This document shows positions 57,004 to 64,000 of a DNA stretch of 64,000 bases, one piece after another. Source of the stretch: Halopseudomonas bauzanensis (lineage in GTDB: Bacteria > Pseudomonadota > Gammaproteobacteria > Pseudomonadales > Pseudomonadaceae); the NCBI RefSeq assembly GCF_900114735.1, contig NZ_FOUA01000005.1, positions 62,001-126,000 of the forward strand, read 5' to 3'. How positions within the stretch are numbered: the stretch's first letter is position 1; the number at the start of each line of letters is the position of its first letter. The translations under genes and the position numbers were made by a program. The notes beneath the pieces are model-generated. The model was not told the origin of the DNA and made no database searches. It worked only from the letters and a program-made list of their open reading frames with translations.

Positions 57004-58101
57004 TCAGATGACAACCAGGTCGGCGTTCAGGGCGCCGGCCTGCTTCAGGGCTTCAAGAATGGCCATCAGGTCGCCCGGCGCGGCACCGACCTGGTTCACC
57101 GCCCGCACGATCTCATCCAGCGAGACGCCGGGATTGAACACGAACATGCGGCTGTCACCCTCTTCGATACTGATCTGCGAGCTCGGCGTGACCACGGTCT
57201 GGCCACCGCTGAACGGCTCCGGCTGGCTGACCTGATAGTTCTCGCTGATGGTGACAGTCAGGCCACCGTGGGTTACCGCCGCCGGCTGCACTCGCACATC
57301 CTGACCGATGACGATGGTGCCGGTCCGGGAGTTGATGACCACTTTGGCTGCGGCGTTACCCTGCTTCACTTGCAGGTTCTCGACCATTGCCATGTAGTCG
57401 ACCCGCTGGTTGGGATCGAGCGGCGCCCGCACACGGATGGAGCCGCCATTGAGTGCCTGCGCCACCCCCGGGCCGAAGGTATCATTGATCTGGTCGACCA
57501 CCCGTTTGGCGGTGGTGAAATCCGGCCGGTTCAGGTTGAACACCAGGTGATCGCTGCTGGCGAAGGGGCTGGCAACCGCGCGCTCGACGGTAGCGCCGCC
57601 GGGAATCCGGCCGACACTGGGTACATTCACGGTGATGCGCGAGCCATCGGCACCTTCGGCGCCGAAACCACCAACCACCAGGTTGCCCTGGGCGATGGCA
57701 TAGACCTGCCCATCCAGCCCCTTGAGCGGGGACATCAGCAGGCTACCGCCGCGCAGGCTCTTGGCATTGCCGATCGAGGAGACGGTGATATCGATGGTCT
57801 GCCCCGGGCTGGCAAACGGCGGCAGGTCGGCATGGATGGCCACCGCGGCGACGTTCTTCATCTGGATGCGAGTACCCTGCGGCACCGTGATGCCGAACTC
57901 GGTCAACATGTTGTTGAAGGTCTGCACAGTAAACGGCGTCTGGGTGGTCTGGTCACCGGAGCCATCCAGGCCGACCACCAGTCCGTAGCCGATCAACTGG
58001 TTGCTGCGGATACCGGCGATGCTGGCGATATCCTTGATGCGCTCGGCCTGGGCCAGCGGGCTGACCAGGGCCAGGCACAGACAGATCAGCAGTGTACGCA
58101 T
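57004..58101 (-). CDS. flgI: Flagellar P-ring protein FlgI
   Basis: A 365-residue periplasmic ring protein. Signal peptide [19 protein letters not shown], then [33 protein letters not shown], the strongly conserved start of mature FlgI, and [12 protein letters not shown]-free, ring-type C-terminus ending NADLVVI. The ATG follows GGGAGAAACCC; an in-frame codon at 58131 would overlap flgH needlessly. Confidence 0.95.
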   Translation of the reverse strand: MRTLLICLCLALVSPLAQAERIKDIASIAGIRSNQLIGYGLVVGLDGSGDQTTQTPFTVQTFNNMLTEFGITVPQGTRIQMKNVAAVAIHADLPPFASPGQTIDITVSSIGNAKSLRGGSLLMSPLKGLDGQVYAIAQGNLVVGGFGAEGADGSRITVNVPSVGRIPGGATVERAVASPFASSDHLVFNLNRPDFTTAKRVVDQINDTFGPGVAQALNGGSIRVRAPLDPNQRVDYMAMVENLQVKQGNAAAKVVINSRTGTIVIGQDVRVQPAAVTHGGLTVTISENYQVSQPEPFSGGQTVVTPSSQISIEEGDSRMFVFNPGVSLDEIVRAVNQVGAAPGDLMAILEALKQAGALNADLVVI

Positions 58102-58118
58102 GGGTTTCTCCCGAGAGA

Positions 58119-58799
58119 TCAGAATGGCCATACCGGGCTCATGAAGAACTGGCTCAACCAGCCGGGTTTGCTGGCGTTGGCGAACGCGCCGGTGCCGGAA
58201 TAGGTGATGCGCGCATCAGCGATGCGGGTCGACTGCACGGTGTTGTCGGAGCCGACATCATCCGGGCGAATCAGTCCGGAAATACGGATCAGCTCATCGC
58301 CGTTGTTCAGCGTGATCCACTTCTCGCCACGCACCGCCAGCAACCCGTTGGGCAGCACATCGGCCACGGTGACCGTGATCGAGCCGCTCAGGCTGTTGCT
58401 CTGATTGGCATCGGCCTCGCCACTGAAGTCACGGCCGCCGCTCAGCTCGACGCCGGTGTTGATACCGGCAATACCGCTGCGCCCGAACAGCATCGGGTTG
58501 GCGATGCTGACACTGCTGTCCTTGCTGATCTCGTTCTCGGCTTTCTTCTGGGCTGCCATGCGCTCGGTCAGCACCACGGTAATCACGTCGCCAATCCGGT
58601 GGGCCTTGCGATCCTCGTACAGGCTGATCTCGAACCCGGGCTGATAGATTGCACCGTTGTTCAGCTCCTGGGGCATGGGCGTGCGTGGCAAGACCGGCGC
58701 GTAGGCCGGATCATCAGGCTTGGGCGGCGTCTGCACGCAGGCGGCCAGCGACGCCACGCAGAGCACCAGCAAGGTTACACGCAGGGCTTTCATCTTCAT
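58119..58799 (-). CDS. flgH: Flagellar L-ring lipoprotein FlgH
   Basis: A 226-residue outer-membrane ring subunit. It has a lipobox SLAAC (Cys21), [26 protein letters not shown], and the C-terminal [23 protein letters not shown] with [14 protein letters not shown]. The start is MKMKAL; the ATG two codons later would give MKAL. Confidence 0.94.
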   Translation of the reverse strand: MKMKALRVTLLVLCVASLAACVQTPPKPDDPAYAPVLPRTPMPQELNNGAIYQPGFEISLYEDRKAHRIGDVITVVLTERMAAQKKAENEISKDSSVSIANPMLFGRSGIAGINTGVELSGGRDFSGEADANQSNSLSGSITVTVADVLPNGLLAVRGEKWITLNNGDELIRISGLIRPDDVGSDNTVQSTRIADARITYSGTGAFANASKPGWLSQFFMSPVWPF

Positions 58800-58815
58800 T
58801 CGCTCCAGGAACCCG

Positions 58816-59601
58816 TTACAGGTTCTGACTGATGTATTGCAGCATCTGATCTGCGGTGGAAATGACCTTGGAGTTCATTTCGTAGGCGCGCTGAGTGGTG
58901 ATCATGTTCACCAGCTCCTCCACCACACTGACGTTGGAATTTTCCAGGGTGTTCTGCAGCACGGTACCCAGCCCGTTCTCACCGGGGTTGCCGACCTGCG
59001 GCGCGCCGCTGGAGGCGGTTTCCAGGAACAGGTTGCCGCCAATCGCCTGCAGCCCTGCCGGGTTGATGAAGTCAGCGGTCTGAATCACCCCCAGCTCCTG
59101 CACACCGGCGTCACCGAACAGGGAAATGGACACAGTGCCGTCTTCCCCGACGGTGAAGGTCTGCACTTCCGGCGGCAGCTCGATGCCCGGCTCCAGCGGG
59201 TAGCCGTTGGAGGTAACGACGCGGCCATCGGCATCCAGGTGGAAGCTGCCGTCGCGGGTGTAACCGATGTTGCCGTCGGGCATCAGGATCTGGAAGAAGC
59301 CGCGGCCGTTGACCGCCATGTCCAGCGGCTGCTCGGTGGTCTGCAGTGTGCCGGTGGTGAAGATTTTCTGGGTGCCGGCCACGCGCACGCCGGTGCCCAG
59401 TTGCAGGCCGGAGGGCAGCTGGGTGTCCTGGGTGCTCTGAGCGCCAGGCTGACGCTTGATCTGATACAACAGATCCTCGAATTCCGGGCGGTCGCGCTTG
59501 AAACCAGTGGTCGAGACGTTGGCCAGGTTATTGGAAATGGTGCTGAGCATGGTGTCCTGGGCGGACAGACCGGTCTTGCTTACCCATAGTGCTGCGTGCA
59601 T
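58816..59601 (-). CDS. flgG: Flagellar distal rod protein FlgG
   Basis: A 261-residue rod protein with [29 protein letters not shown] at the front (rod protein signature) and [35 protein letters not shown] at the end. Length matches the E. coli protein (260). Confidence 0.96.
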   Translation of the reverse strand: MHAALWVSKTGLSAQDTMLSTISNNLANVSTTGFKRDRPEFEDLLYQIKRQPGAQSTQDTQLPSGLQLGTGVRVAGTQKIFTTGTLQTTEQPLDMAVNGRGFFQILMPDGNIGYTRDGSFHLDADGRVVTSNGYPLEPGIELPPEVQTFTVGEDGTVSISLFGDAGVQELGVIQTADFINPAGLQAIGGNLFLETASSGAPQVGNPGENGLGTVLQNTLENSNVSVVEELVNMITTQRAYEMNSKVISTADQMLQYISQNL

Positions 59602-59629
59602 GTCTTGGCTCCTCGCTGGTCAGGTGTGA

Positions 59630-60370
59630 TCAGCTGATCTGCAGAAGTTTGTTGGTGGCCTGGGCGTTCTCTTCGGCGGTGCGCATCATCTTGATATGCA
59701 GCTCGAACTGCCGGGCCAGGGATAGCATGGCGGTCATCTCTTCCACCGCGTTGACGTTGCTGCCTTCGAGAAAGCCGGTAACCAGGGTCACGGCGCCATC
59801 GGCTGGTTGTTCCTGACCGTCATTCATGCGCATCAGGCCATCCTCGCCCTTATGCATGGCGACCTGATCTGGCTTGACCAGCTTGATGCGATCCACCTCG
59901 GCCAGCACGTTGGGCGCTTCGCCCTGGGCACGGAAGCTGATGGTACCGTCGGTGCCGATCTCGACCTTGTCGGCCGGCGGCAAGGCGATCGGCCCTGCAT
60001 TGCCGAGTACCGGCAAGCCACCGCTGGTACGCAGGATGCCGAATACATCAATCTTCAGATTGCCGGCGCGGGTATAAGCCTCACCGCCATCAGGTGCCTG
60101 CACCGCGATCCAGCCTTCACCTTCAACGGCGACGTCCAGATCACGCCCGGTTTCCTGCAGTAGGCCAGCGGACATATCGGTGCCGGGGCGTTCGGTCATG
60201 GCATAGGCGCGCGTCGGCAGTCCCTCGCCGAACACCGGCATCGAACGGGCCTGCTCGAAATCCCGCCGAAAGCCAGTGGTGCTGACGTTGGCCAGGTTAT
60301 TGGCATGGGCGCGCTGGGCCAGCATGTTCTGGCTGGCGCCGCTCATGGAAAGAAAGAGGGATTTGTCCAC
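59630..60370 (-). CDS. flgF: Flagellar proximal rod protein FlgF
   Basis: A 246-residue rod protein: [32 protein letters not shown] at the front and NAVEEMTAMLSLARQFELHIKMMRTAEENAQATNKLLQIS at the end. It begins with GTG, with CGGAGCAGCGT just upstream. It is the first gene of the flgFGHIJKL run, behind its own sigma-54 promoter. Confidence 0.94.
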   Translation of the reverse strand: MDKSLFLSMSGASQNMLAQRAHANNLANVSTTGFRRDFEQARSMPVFGEGLPTRAYAMTERPGTDMSAGLLQETGRDLDVAVEGEGWIAVQAPDGGEAYTRAGNLKIDVFGILRTSGGLPVLGNAGPIALPPADKVEIGTDGTISFRAQGEAPNVLAEVDRIKLVKPDQVAMHKGEDGLMRMNDGQEQPADGAVTLVTGFLEGSNVNAVEEMTAMLSLARQFELHIKMMRTAEENAQATNKLLQIS

Positions 60371-60435
60371 ACGCTGCTCCGCTTCGACAAGGCGACGGAA
60401 AATTGCCGCATTGAATGATCTCTACACAGAACAAA

Positions 60436-60449
60436 GCAGGTATCGTGCC
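60436..60449 (-). promoter_or_regulatory. Sigma-54 promoter of flgF operon
   Basis: The reverse strand reads TTGGCACGATACCTGCTTT: the -24 GG and -12 GC are separated by exactly 10 bases, with TTGGCACG matching the RpoN consensus. The predicted start is about 50 bases before the flgF GTG. Late-rod and hook genes in Pseudomonas are RpoN dependent. Confidence 0.85.
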
Positions 60450-60506
60450 AACAGAAAAGACGGGGATATATCCGTTGAAAATCAATTAGTTAAAATATCA
60501 ACACAT

Positions 60507-60550
60507 AAAAAAGCGGCAACGGCGGCAATACAAATTGCCGCCGTTGCCGC
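60507..60550 (-). terminator. Strong intrinsic terminator after flgE
   Basis: A perfect 17-bp stem (GCGGCAACGGCGGCAAT / ATTGCCGCCGTTGCCGC) with a 4-base loop is followed, on the reverse strand, by six T residues. It begins 18 bases past the flgE stop. Nothing coding is seen in the rest of the 198-bp flgE-flgF gap apart from the flgF promoter. Confidence 0.94.
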
Positions 60551-60568
60551 TGTGCCGAGCCGAAGACC

Positions 60569-61996
60569 TTACCGAAGGTTGATGATGGTCTGGGTTACCG
60601 CGTCTTCGGTCTGGATGGTTTTCGCGTTGGCCTGATAGTTGCGCTGGGCAACGATCAGGTTGATCAGCATTTCCGACAGATCCACGTTGGATTGCTCCAG
60701 CGCTCCCGATTGGATAAGACCCTGGGTTCCGCTACCCGGCACACCGATGACCGGCTCACCGGACGCACTGGACTGGGCCCAGGCAGTGTCACCCAGCGGT
60801 TTCAGGCCCTGCTGGTTGGCGAAGGTCGCCAGCACCAGCTGGCCCTGGGTCTTGGTCTGACCGTTAGTGTAACGGGCAATCAACATGCCGTTGTCATCGA
60901 TACTCAGGCCCGCCAGCTCGCCGGTAGTGAAGCCGTCCTGCACCACCGAGGTGACGCCGAAGCTGGAGGCGTACTGGGATGAGCCGGTCAGGTCCAGACT
61001 CAGGTTCTGGACCTCGGCACCCGCCGGCTCGCCATTGGCATCCAGGGGCTGCCACCCGGCTGCGCCGCCGATATTGGTGATCTGCCCGCCAATCAACGCA
61101 CCGCTACTGTTGAACGTCAGCACTTCAGGGTCGCTGGAAAAAGCCGGATCGGTTGCCAGCGTACCGCTCAGGTCGCGGCCATCGATCAATACGTGCATAT
61201 CCCAGGTATTGGCGTCGGTCTTGACGAAGTACTTGGTCATCACGTGGGCATTGCCCAGGCTGTCATAGACGTTGACCGAGGTGGAGCTGTTGTAGGTGGA
61301 GGAGTCGCTCGGATCAAAGCCGGTACGCGCTTGATCCCGTGCGGCAGTCAATGCTGCCGGCTCGGCCGCAGCCCGGGCCGCGGCCATTTCGTCCTCGGTC
61401 GGCGTTGCCGGGTCAACCGCATTAGCGGTGATATGAGCGCTGTATTCCGTGGCAAAGGTGGTGTCATAGGCATTCTGCGCCGCAGTTGGCCGCACACTGG
61501 TGGAGTTCAGGTTCAGCGTCGACTCCACCTTGCTGGTGCGGTTGGGGTTGGCCGCCCGGGTGTCCACCCGCAGATCGGTCGGCACACCTTCGTTGATCCT
61601 GCCGGTCACCGCATTGACGCCGTAACCCTGCAGCCGCTCGCCATTGTTGTTGACGATGAAACCTTCCTGGTTGGTACCGAAGTAGCCGGCCCGGGTATAG
61701 CTCAGCGCACCGTTGTTGCTGGTGACGAAGAAGCCATTGCCGTTGATTGCCAGATCCAGGCTGTTCTCGGTGTAGTTGATATCGCCTTGAGTGAATATCT
61801 GCGCGACGTTGTCGAGCACCACCCCACTGCCCTGGGCATTGCTGCCGGTACCCAGAATGGATGCCGAATAGACGTCGGCAAACTCCGCACGGGAGCTCTT
61901 GAAGCCCACGGTGCTGGCGTTGGCAATGTTGTTACCGGTGATATTCAGATCGGAAGATGCCGCCCGGATACCACTGAGACCGATATTGAAAGACAT
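60569..61996 (-). CDS. flgE: Flagellar hook protein FlgE
   Basis: A 475-residue hook subunit: SFNIGLSGIRAASSDLNITGNNIANASTVGFKSSRAEFADVYS at the front, NGNGFFVTSNNGALSYTRAGYF, and the C-terminal SNVDLSEMLINLIVAQRNYQANAKTIQTEDAVTQTIINLR. The middle contains an Ala/Glu/Asp-rich insert (EDEMAAARAAAEPAALTAARD) between hook domains. GCAGGAGTCAATC precedes the ATG. It is last in flgBCDE. Confidence 0.95.
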   Translation of the reverse strand: MSFNIGLSGIRAASSDLNITGNNIANASTVGFKSSRAEFADVYSASILGTGSNAQGSGVVLDNVAQIFTQGDINYTENSLDLAINGNGFFVTSNNGALSYTRAGYFGTNQEGFIVNNNGERLQGYGVNAVTGRINEGVPTDLRVDTRAANPNRTSKVESTLNLNSTSVRPTAAQNAYDTTFATEYSAHITANAVDPATPTEDEMAAARAAAEPAALTAARDQARTGFDPSDSSTYNSSTSVNVYDSLGNAHVMTKYFVKTDANTWDMHVLIDGRDLSGTLATDPAFSSDPEVLTFNSSGALIGGQITNIGGAAGWQPLDANGEPAGAEVQNLSLDLTGSSQYASSFGVTSVVQDGFTTGELAGLSIDDNGMLIARYTNGQTKTQGQLVLATFANQQGLKPLGDTAWAQSSASGEPVIGVPGSGTQGLIQSGALEQSNVDLSEMLINLIVAQRNYQANAKTIQTEDAVTQTIINLR

Positions 61997-62030
61997 GATT
62001 GACTCCTGCTTTTACACGCGTCGGACGACG

Positions 62031-62708
62031 TTATTTACCGATTGAGAAAACTTCTGACAGACCGATACTGCCCAGCCCTGCCAGGTTGAGAACCATTTCA
62101 CCGCCATGGCCGACACCGAGGGAGACGCTGTCCACATTCGCCGGCAACAGCGTTGCCAACTGGACGGTTTCACCATTGACGCTGGCCTGCGCCTCGAACC
62201 GGTATTTGCCGGCCGGCAAGACATTGCCGCTGGCATCGGTACCGTCCCAGGCAAATTCGTGAATGCCGCCTTCCTGGGCGCCCAGATTGATGGTGGAGAC
62301 CATGCTGCCGGCCTCGTCATAGACGTTCACCAGCACCGCGCCGCTGGCCTGCGGCAACGCCAGCTGGCCAGTAAAGCCGCCCTGGGGATCGACCATCGCC
62401 TGATCCGTCGGGATCACCACGGTGCGGCCGACCAGGGACGACGCCTGCAATGCCTGTGACGACTGGAAGCTGCTGGCCATGGCATCGATGGTGCTGTTCA
62501 TCTTCTCGATGCCTTCGACGGTGCTGAACTGCGCCAGCTGGGCAATGAACTCGCCGTTCTCCTGGGGCGCCAGCGGGTCCTGGTTGTTCAACTGGGCGAC
62601 CAGCAGCTCGAGAAATTCGTTCTTGCCCAGCTCGTCGCCCTTGGCAAAGCGACTCTGGTCAACCTGATACTGATCCAGCAGGCTGTTGCCGACGCTGATA
62701 TTACTCAT
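62031..62708 (-). CDS. flgD: Flagellar hook cap protein FlgD
   Basis: A 225-residue hook-capping scaffold. The N-terminal ELGKNEFLELLVAQLNNQDPLAPQENGEFIAQLAQFSTVEGIEKMN block is diagnostic, followed by the FlgD Ig-like domain (VYDEAGSMVSTINLG, FAWDGTDASGNVLPAGKYRF). The ATG follows TAAGGGAGTGGGCAG. Confidence 0.95.
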   Translation of the reverse strand: MSNISVGNSLLDQYQVDQSRFAKGDELGKNEFLELLVAQLNNQDPLAPQENGEFIAQLAQFSTVEGIEKMNSTIDAMASSFQSSQALQASSLVGRTVVIPTDQAMVDPQGGFTGQLALPQASGAVLVNVYDEAGSMVSTINLGAQEGGIHEFAWDGTDASGNVLPAGKYRFEAQASVNGETVQLATLLPANVDSVSLGVGHGGEMVLNLAGLGSIGLSEVFSIGK

Positions 62709-62720
62709 CTGCCCACTCCC

Positions 62721-63173
62721 TTATTGACCCAGCGTCAGCACGCGCTGCAGCATGGTCTTGGCGGTATTCATGATTTCCACGTTGGTCTGATAGGCGCGCG
62801 AGGCCGCCATCATGTTGGCCATTTCTTCCACCACGTTGACGTTCGGATAGAACACGTAACCCTCTTCGTTGGCCATGGGATGATCCGGCTCGTAGCGCGA
62901 CTGCAATTCTGCGTCCGACTCCACCACGCCCAGCACCTGCACGCCCTGCCCGGCCTGATCGGTCGGCGCAAACAGCGAGCCACCCAGGGAGTCGCCCATG
63001 GCCTGCTGCTCGTTGAACACGGTGGCGAACACGGCCTGCCGGGCGCGGTAGGTCTGGTCGATGCTGCTGGAGACGGTCTCGGCGTTGGCCATGTTGCTGG
63101 CCACGGTGTTGAGCCGCAGGGATTGGGCGTTCATGCCGGAACCGGCAATATCGAATACCTGATTGAGCGACAT
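62721..63173 (-). CDS. flgC: Flagellar proximal rod protein FlgC
   Basis: A 150-residue rod protein: FDIAGSGMNAQSLRLNTVASNMANAETVSSS at the front and NVNVVEEMANMMAASRAYQTNVEIMNTAKTMLQRVLTLGQ at the end, the FlgC pattern. GGAGACTGATC precedes the ATG, 2 bp after flgB. Confidence 0.95.
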   Translation of the reverse strand: MSLNQVFDIAGSGMNAQSLRLNTVASNMANAETVSSSIDQTYRARQAVFATVFNEQQAMGDSLGGSLFAPTDQAGQGVQVLGVVESDAELQSRYEPDHPMANEEGYVFYPNVNVVEEMANMMAASRAYQTNVEIMNTAKTMLQRVLTLGQ

Positions 63174-63175
63174 GA

Positions 63176-63580
63176 TCAGTCTCCGCGCAGGGCTGTCATC
63201 AGCCCTTTGAATTTGCTGTTGAGAAAGGTGAAGCTGGCCTGGAAGTCGATGGCGTTTTCCGCGTAGCGGGCCTGCTCAGCCTGGACTTCAACGGTATTGC
63301 CGTCCACCGACGGCTGGGTGGGGATGCGATAGCGCAGGCCGGCGGCCTGGTCGATGAAACCCTCGACGTCCAGATGCCGCGCGTGGGTGCGAGTCGCCTG
63401 GAACGGGCGGTCCGCGCCAGTCTGCTGGGCTTCCAGCACACTGGCGAAATCCAGGTCGCGGGCCTGGTAGTTGGGCGTATCGGCATTGGCGATATTGTTC
63501 GCCAGCACCGAGGCACGGTCGGCACGGAAATTCAGTGCCTGCTCATGCAGCCCCAGTGCGCGATCGAAACTCAAACTCAT
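63176..63580 (-). CDS. flgB: Flagellar proximal rod protein FlgB
   Basis: A 134-residue rod protein: SLSFDRALGLHEQALNFRADRASVLANNIANADTPNYQARDLDF, with the FlgB signature NIANADTPNY. The C-terminus (NAIDFQASFTFLNSKFKGLMTALRGD) is typical. The chosen ATG gives the standard N-terminus and has GAGGAATGCC upstream. It is first of flgBCDE. Confidence 0.95.
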   Translation of the reverse strand: MSLSFDRALGLHEQALNFRADRASVLANNIANADTPNYQARDLDFASVLEAQQTGADRPFQATRTHARHLDVEGFIDQAAGLRYRIPTQPSVDGNTVEVQAEQARYAENAIDFQASFTFLNSKFKGLMTALRGD

Positions 63581-63633
63581 AATGGCATTCCTCACTGTGG
63601 CCCGATGGCCAGAGTTCTGATGCCAGGTTATAA

Positions 63634-63647
63634 GCAATAGCCGTGCC
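63634..63647 (-). promoter_or_regulatory. Sigma-54 promoter of flgBCDE
   Basis: The reverse strand reads AGGCACGGCTATTGCTTAT: -24 GG and -12 GC with exactly 10 bases between, and TTGCTT at the -12 element. The predicted start is about 40 bases before flgB. It lies in the 183-bp gap between cheR and flgB. Confidence 0.82.
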
Positions 63648-63763
63648 TATTACGGAAAACCCTTTTAAATCAGCACATTGGGATATATCAAGCGCATCGG
63701 GCGGCAATGATTTTCCGCCCGATGGCAAGACTGCCGCGGCAAAACGGCAAAAGCGGCGCAGGC

Positions 63764-64000
63764 TCAACGAGCCTGGTAGATGATCCCCGGATTGCATTGC
63801 ACCATGCGGTACAACTCGGGCAACCCGTTCAACGCCTCGGAGGCCCCCAGCAGCAGATAGCCGCCCGGCTTGAGAGTGGCATGGATACGCCGCAGGATGT
63901 CCTTCTTCACCTCGGCGGAAAAGTAGATCAGCACGTTGCGGCAGAACACGATATCGAACCGACCCAGTACCGCGTAGTTGTCGAGCAGGTTGAGCTGGCG
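63764..64000 (-). CDS. cheR: CheR-type chemotaxis methyltransferase (C-terminal part, cut by window edge)
   Basis: The last 78 residues of a CheR methyltransferase that methylates chemoreceptor glutamates using SAM. Visible are FDIVFCRNVLIYFSAEVKKDILRRI, the SAM-fold motif diagnostic for CheR, and LKPGGYLLLGASEAL. The start lies beyond base 64000. In Pseudomonas a cheV-cheR pair commonly precedes flgB, so this placement is expected. Confidence 0.9.
   Translation of the reverse strand, partial: RQLNLLDNYAVLGRFDIVFCRNVLIYFSAEVKKDILRRIHATLKPGGYLLLGASEALNGLPELYRMVQCNPGIIYQAR

Overview
The window is a continuous piece of gammaproteobacterial chromosome that reads as Pseudomonas sensu lato. The ccmABCDEFGHI order, the cpxR-spy-cpxA-like locus, cyaB with an N-terminal membrane sensor, a PlpD-type autotransporter, and REP/REPIN repeats close to GTGGGAGCGGGCTTGCCCGCGAA all point that way. 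A Halopseudomonas (P. pertucinogena-type) species is possible, but I cannot settle the species from sequence alone. I see no integrase, insertion sequence, phage, tRNA or CRISPR array. Almost everything is core genome, and gene density is very high, with many start/stop overlaps.

Layout: 1-3.8 kb holds the N-terminal part of smc (reverse strand) and a divergent SLC13/DASS carboxylate transporter. 4.1-11.0 kb is a nine-gene, nearly fully overlapping cytochrome c maturation operon (ccmA to ccmI, reverse). 11.1-13.1 kb is a two-gene unit resembling the FliK C-terminal domain and the FlhB C-terminal domain, far from the flagellar genes. 13.1-18.6 kb (reverse) carries rluB, scpB, scpA, trpS, a YciO-type gene and a PHP-domain nuclease gene. 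18.7-22.0 kb is a YciI gene, a coiled-coil membrane protein and a Cpx-like envelope-stress locus (regulator, Spy/CpxP-like protein, kinase). 22-31 kb has a nitroreductase, Mpo1-like protein, HD protein, the adenylate cyclase CyaB, an LpxH-like phosphoesterase, the patatin autotransporter PlpD, recQ and a YgfB-family gene. 31-41.4 kb mixes transporters with tRNA modification genes (trhO, mnmC), bolA-like, fumC and small proteins. 41.5-46.5 kb has recR, ybaB, dnaX, a lipoprotein lipase and the 4.5S SRP RNA gene. 46.6-52.6 kb has a DUF3820 gene, an AEC transporter, a K+/H+ antiporter and a copA-cueR copper operon. 52.7-64 kb is the rod/hook cluster flgBCDE and flgFGHIJKL (reverse), with the end of a cheR-type gene at the right edge.

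Regulation visible in the DNA: two sigma-54 promoters with exact GG-N10-GC spacing precede flgB and flgF, and a very strong terminator separates flgE from flgF. A CueR-type promoter with a 19-bp spacer drives copA. A CpxR-like direct repeat lies upstream of a -35 box in front of the Spy/CpxP-like gene.

I did not find an obviously new multi-gene defence or biosynthetic system. The best candidates for a second look are the orphan FliK-C/FlhB-C pair beside ccm, the split Cpx locus with its internal promoter, the TrpRS with a four-cysteine motif, a lipase with an altered nucleophile elbow, and a 29-residue membrane peptide upstream of mnmC.
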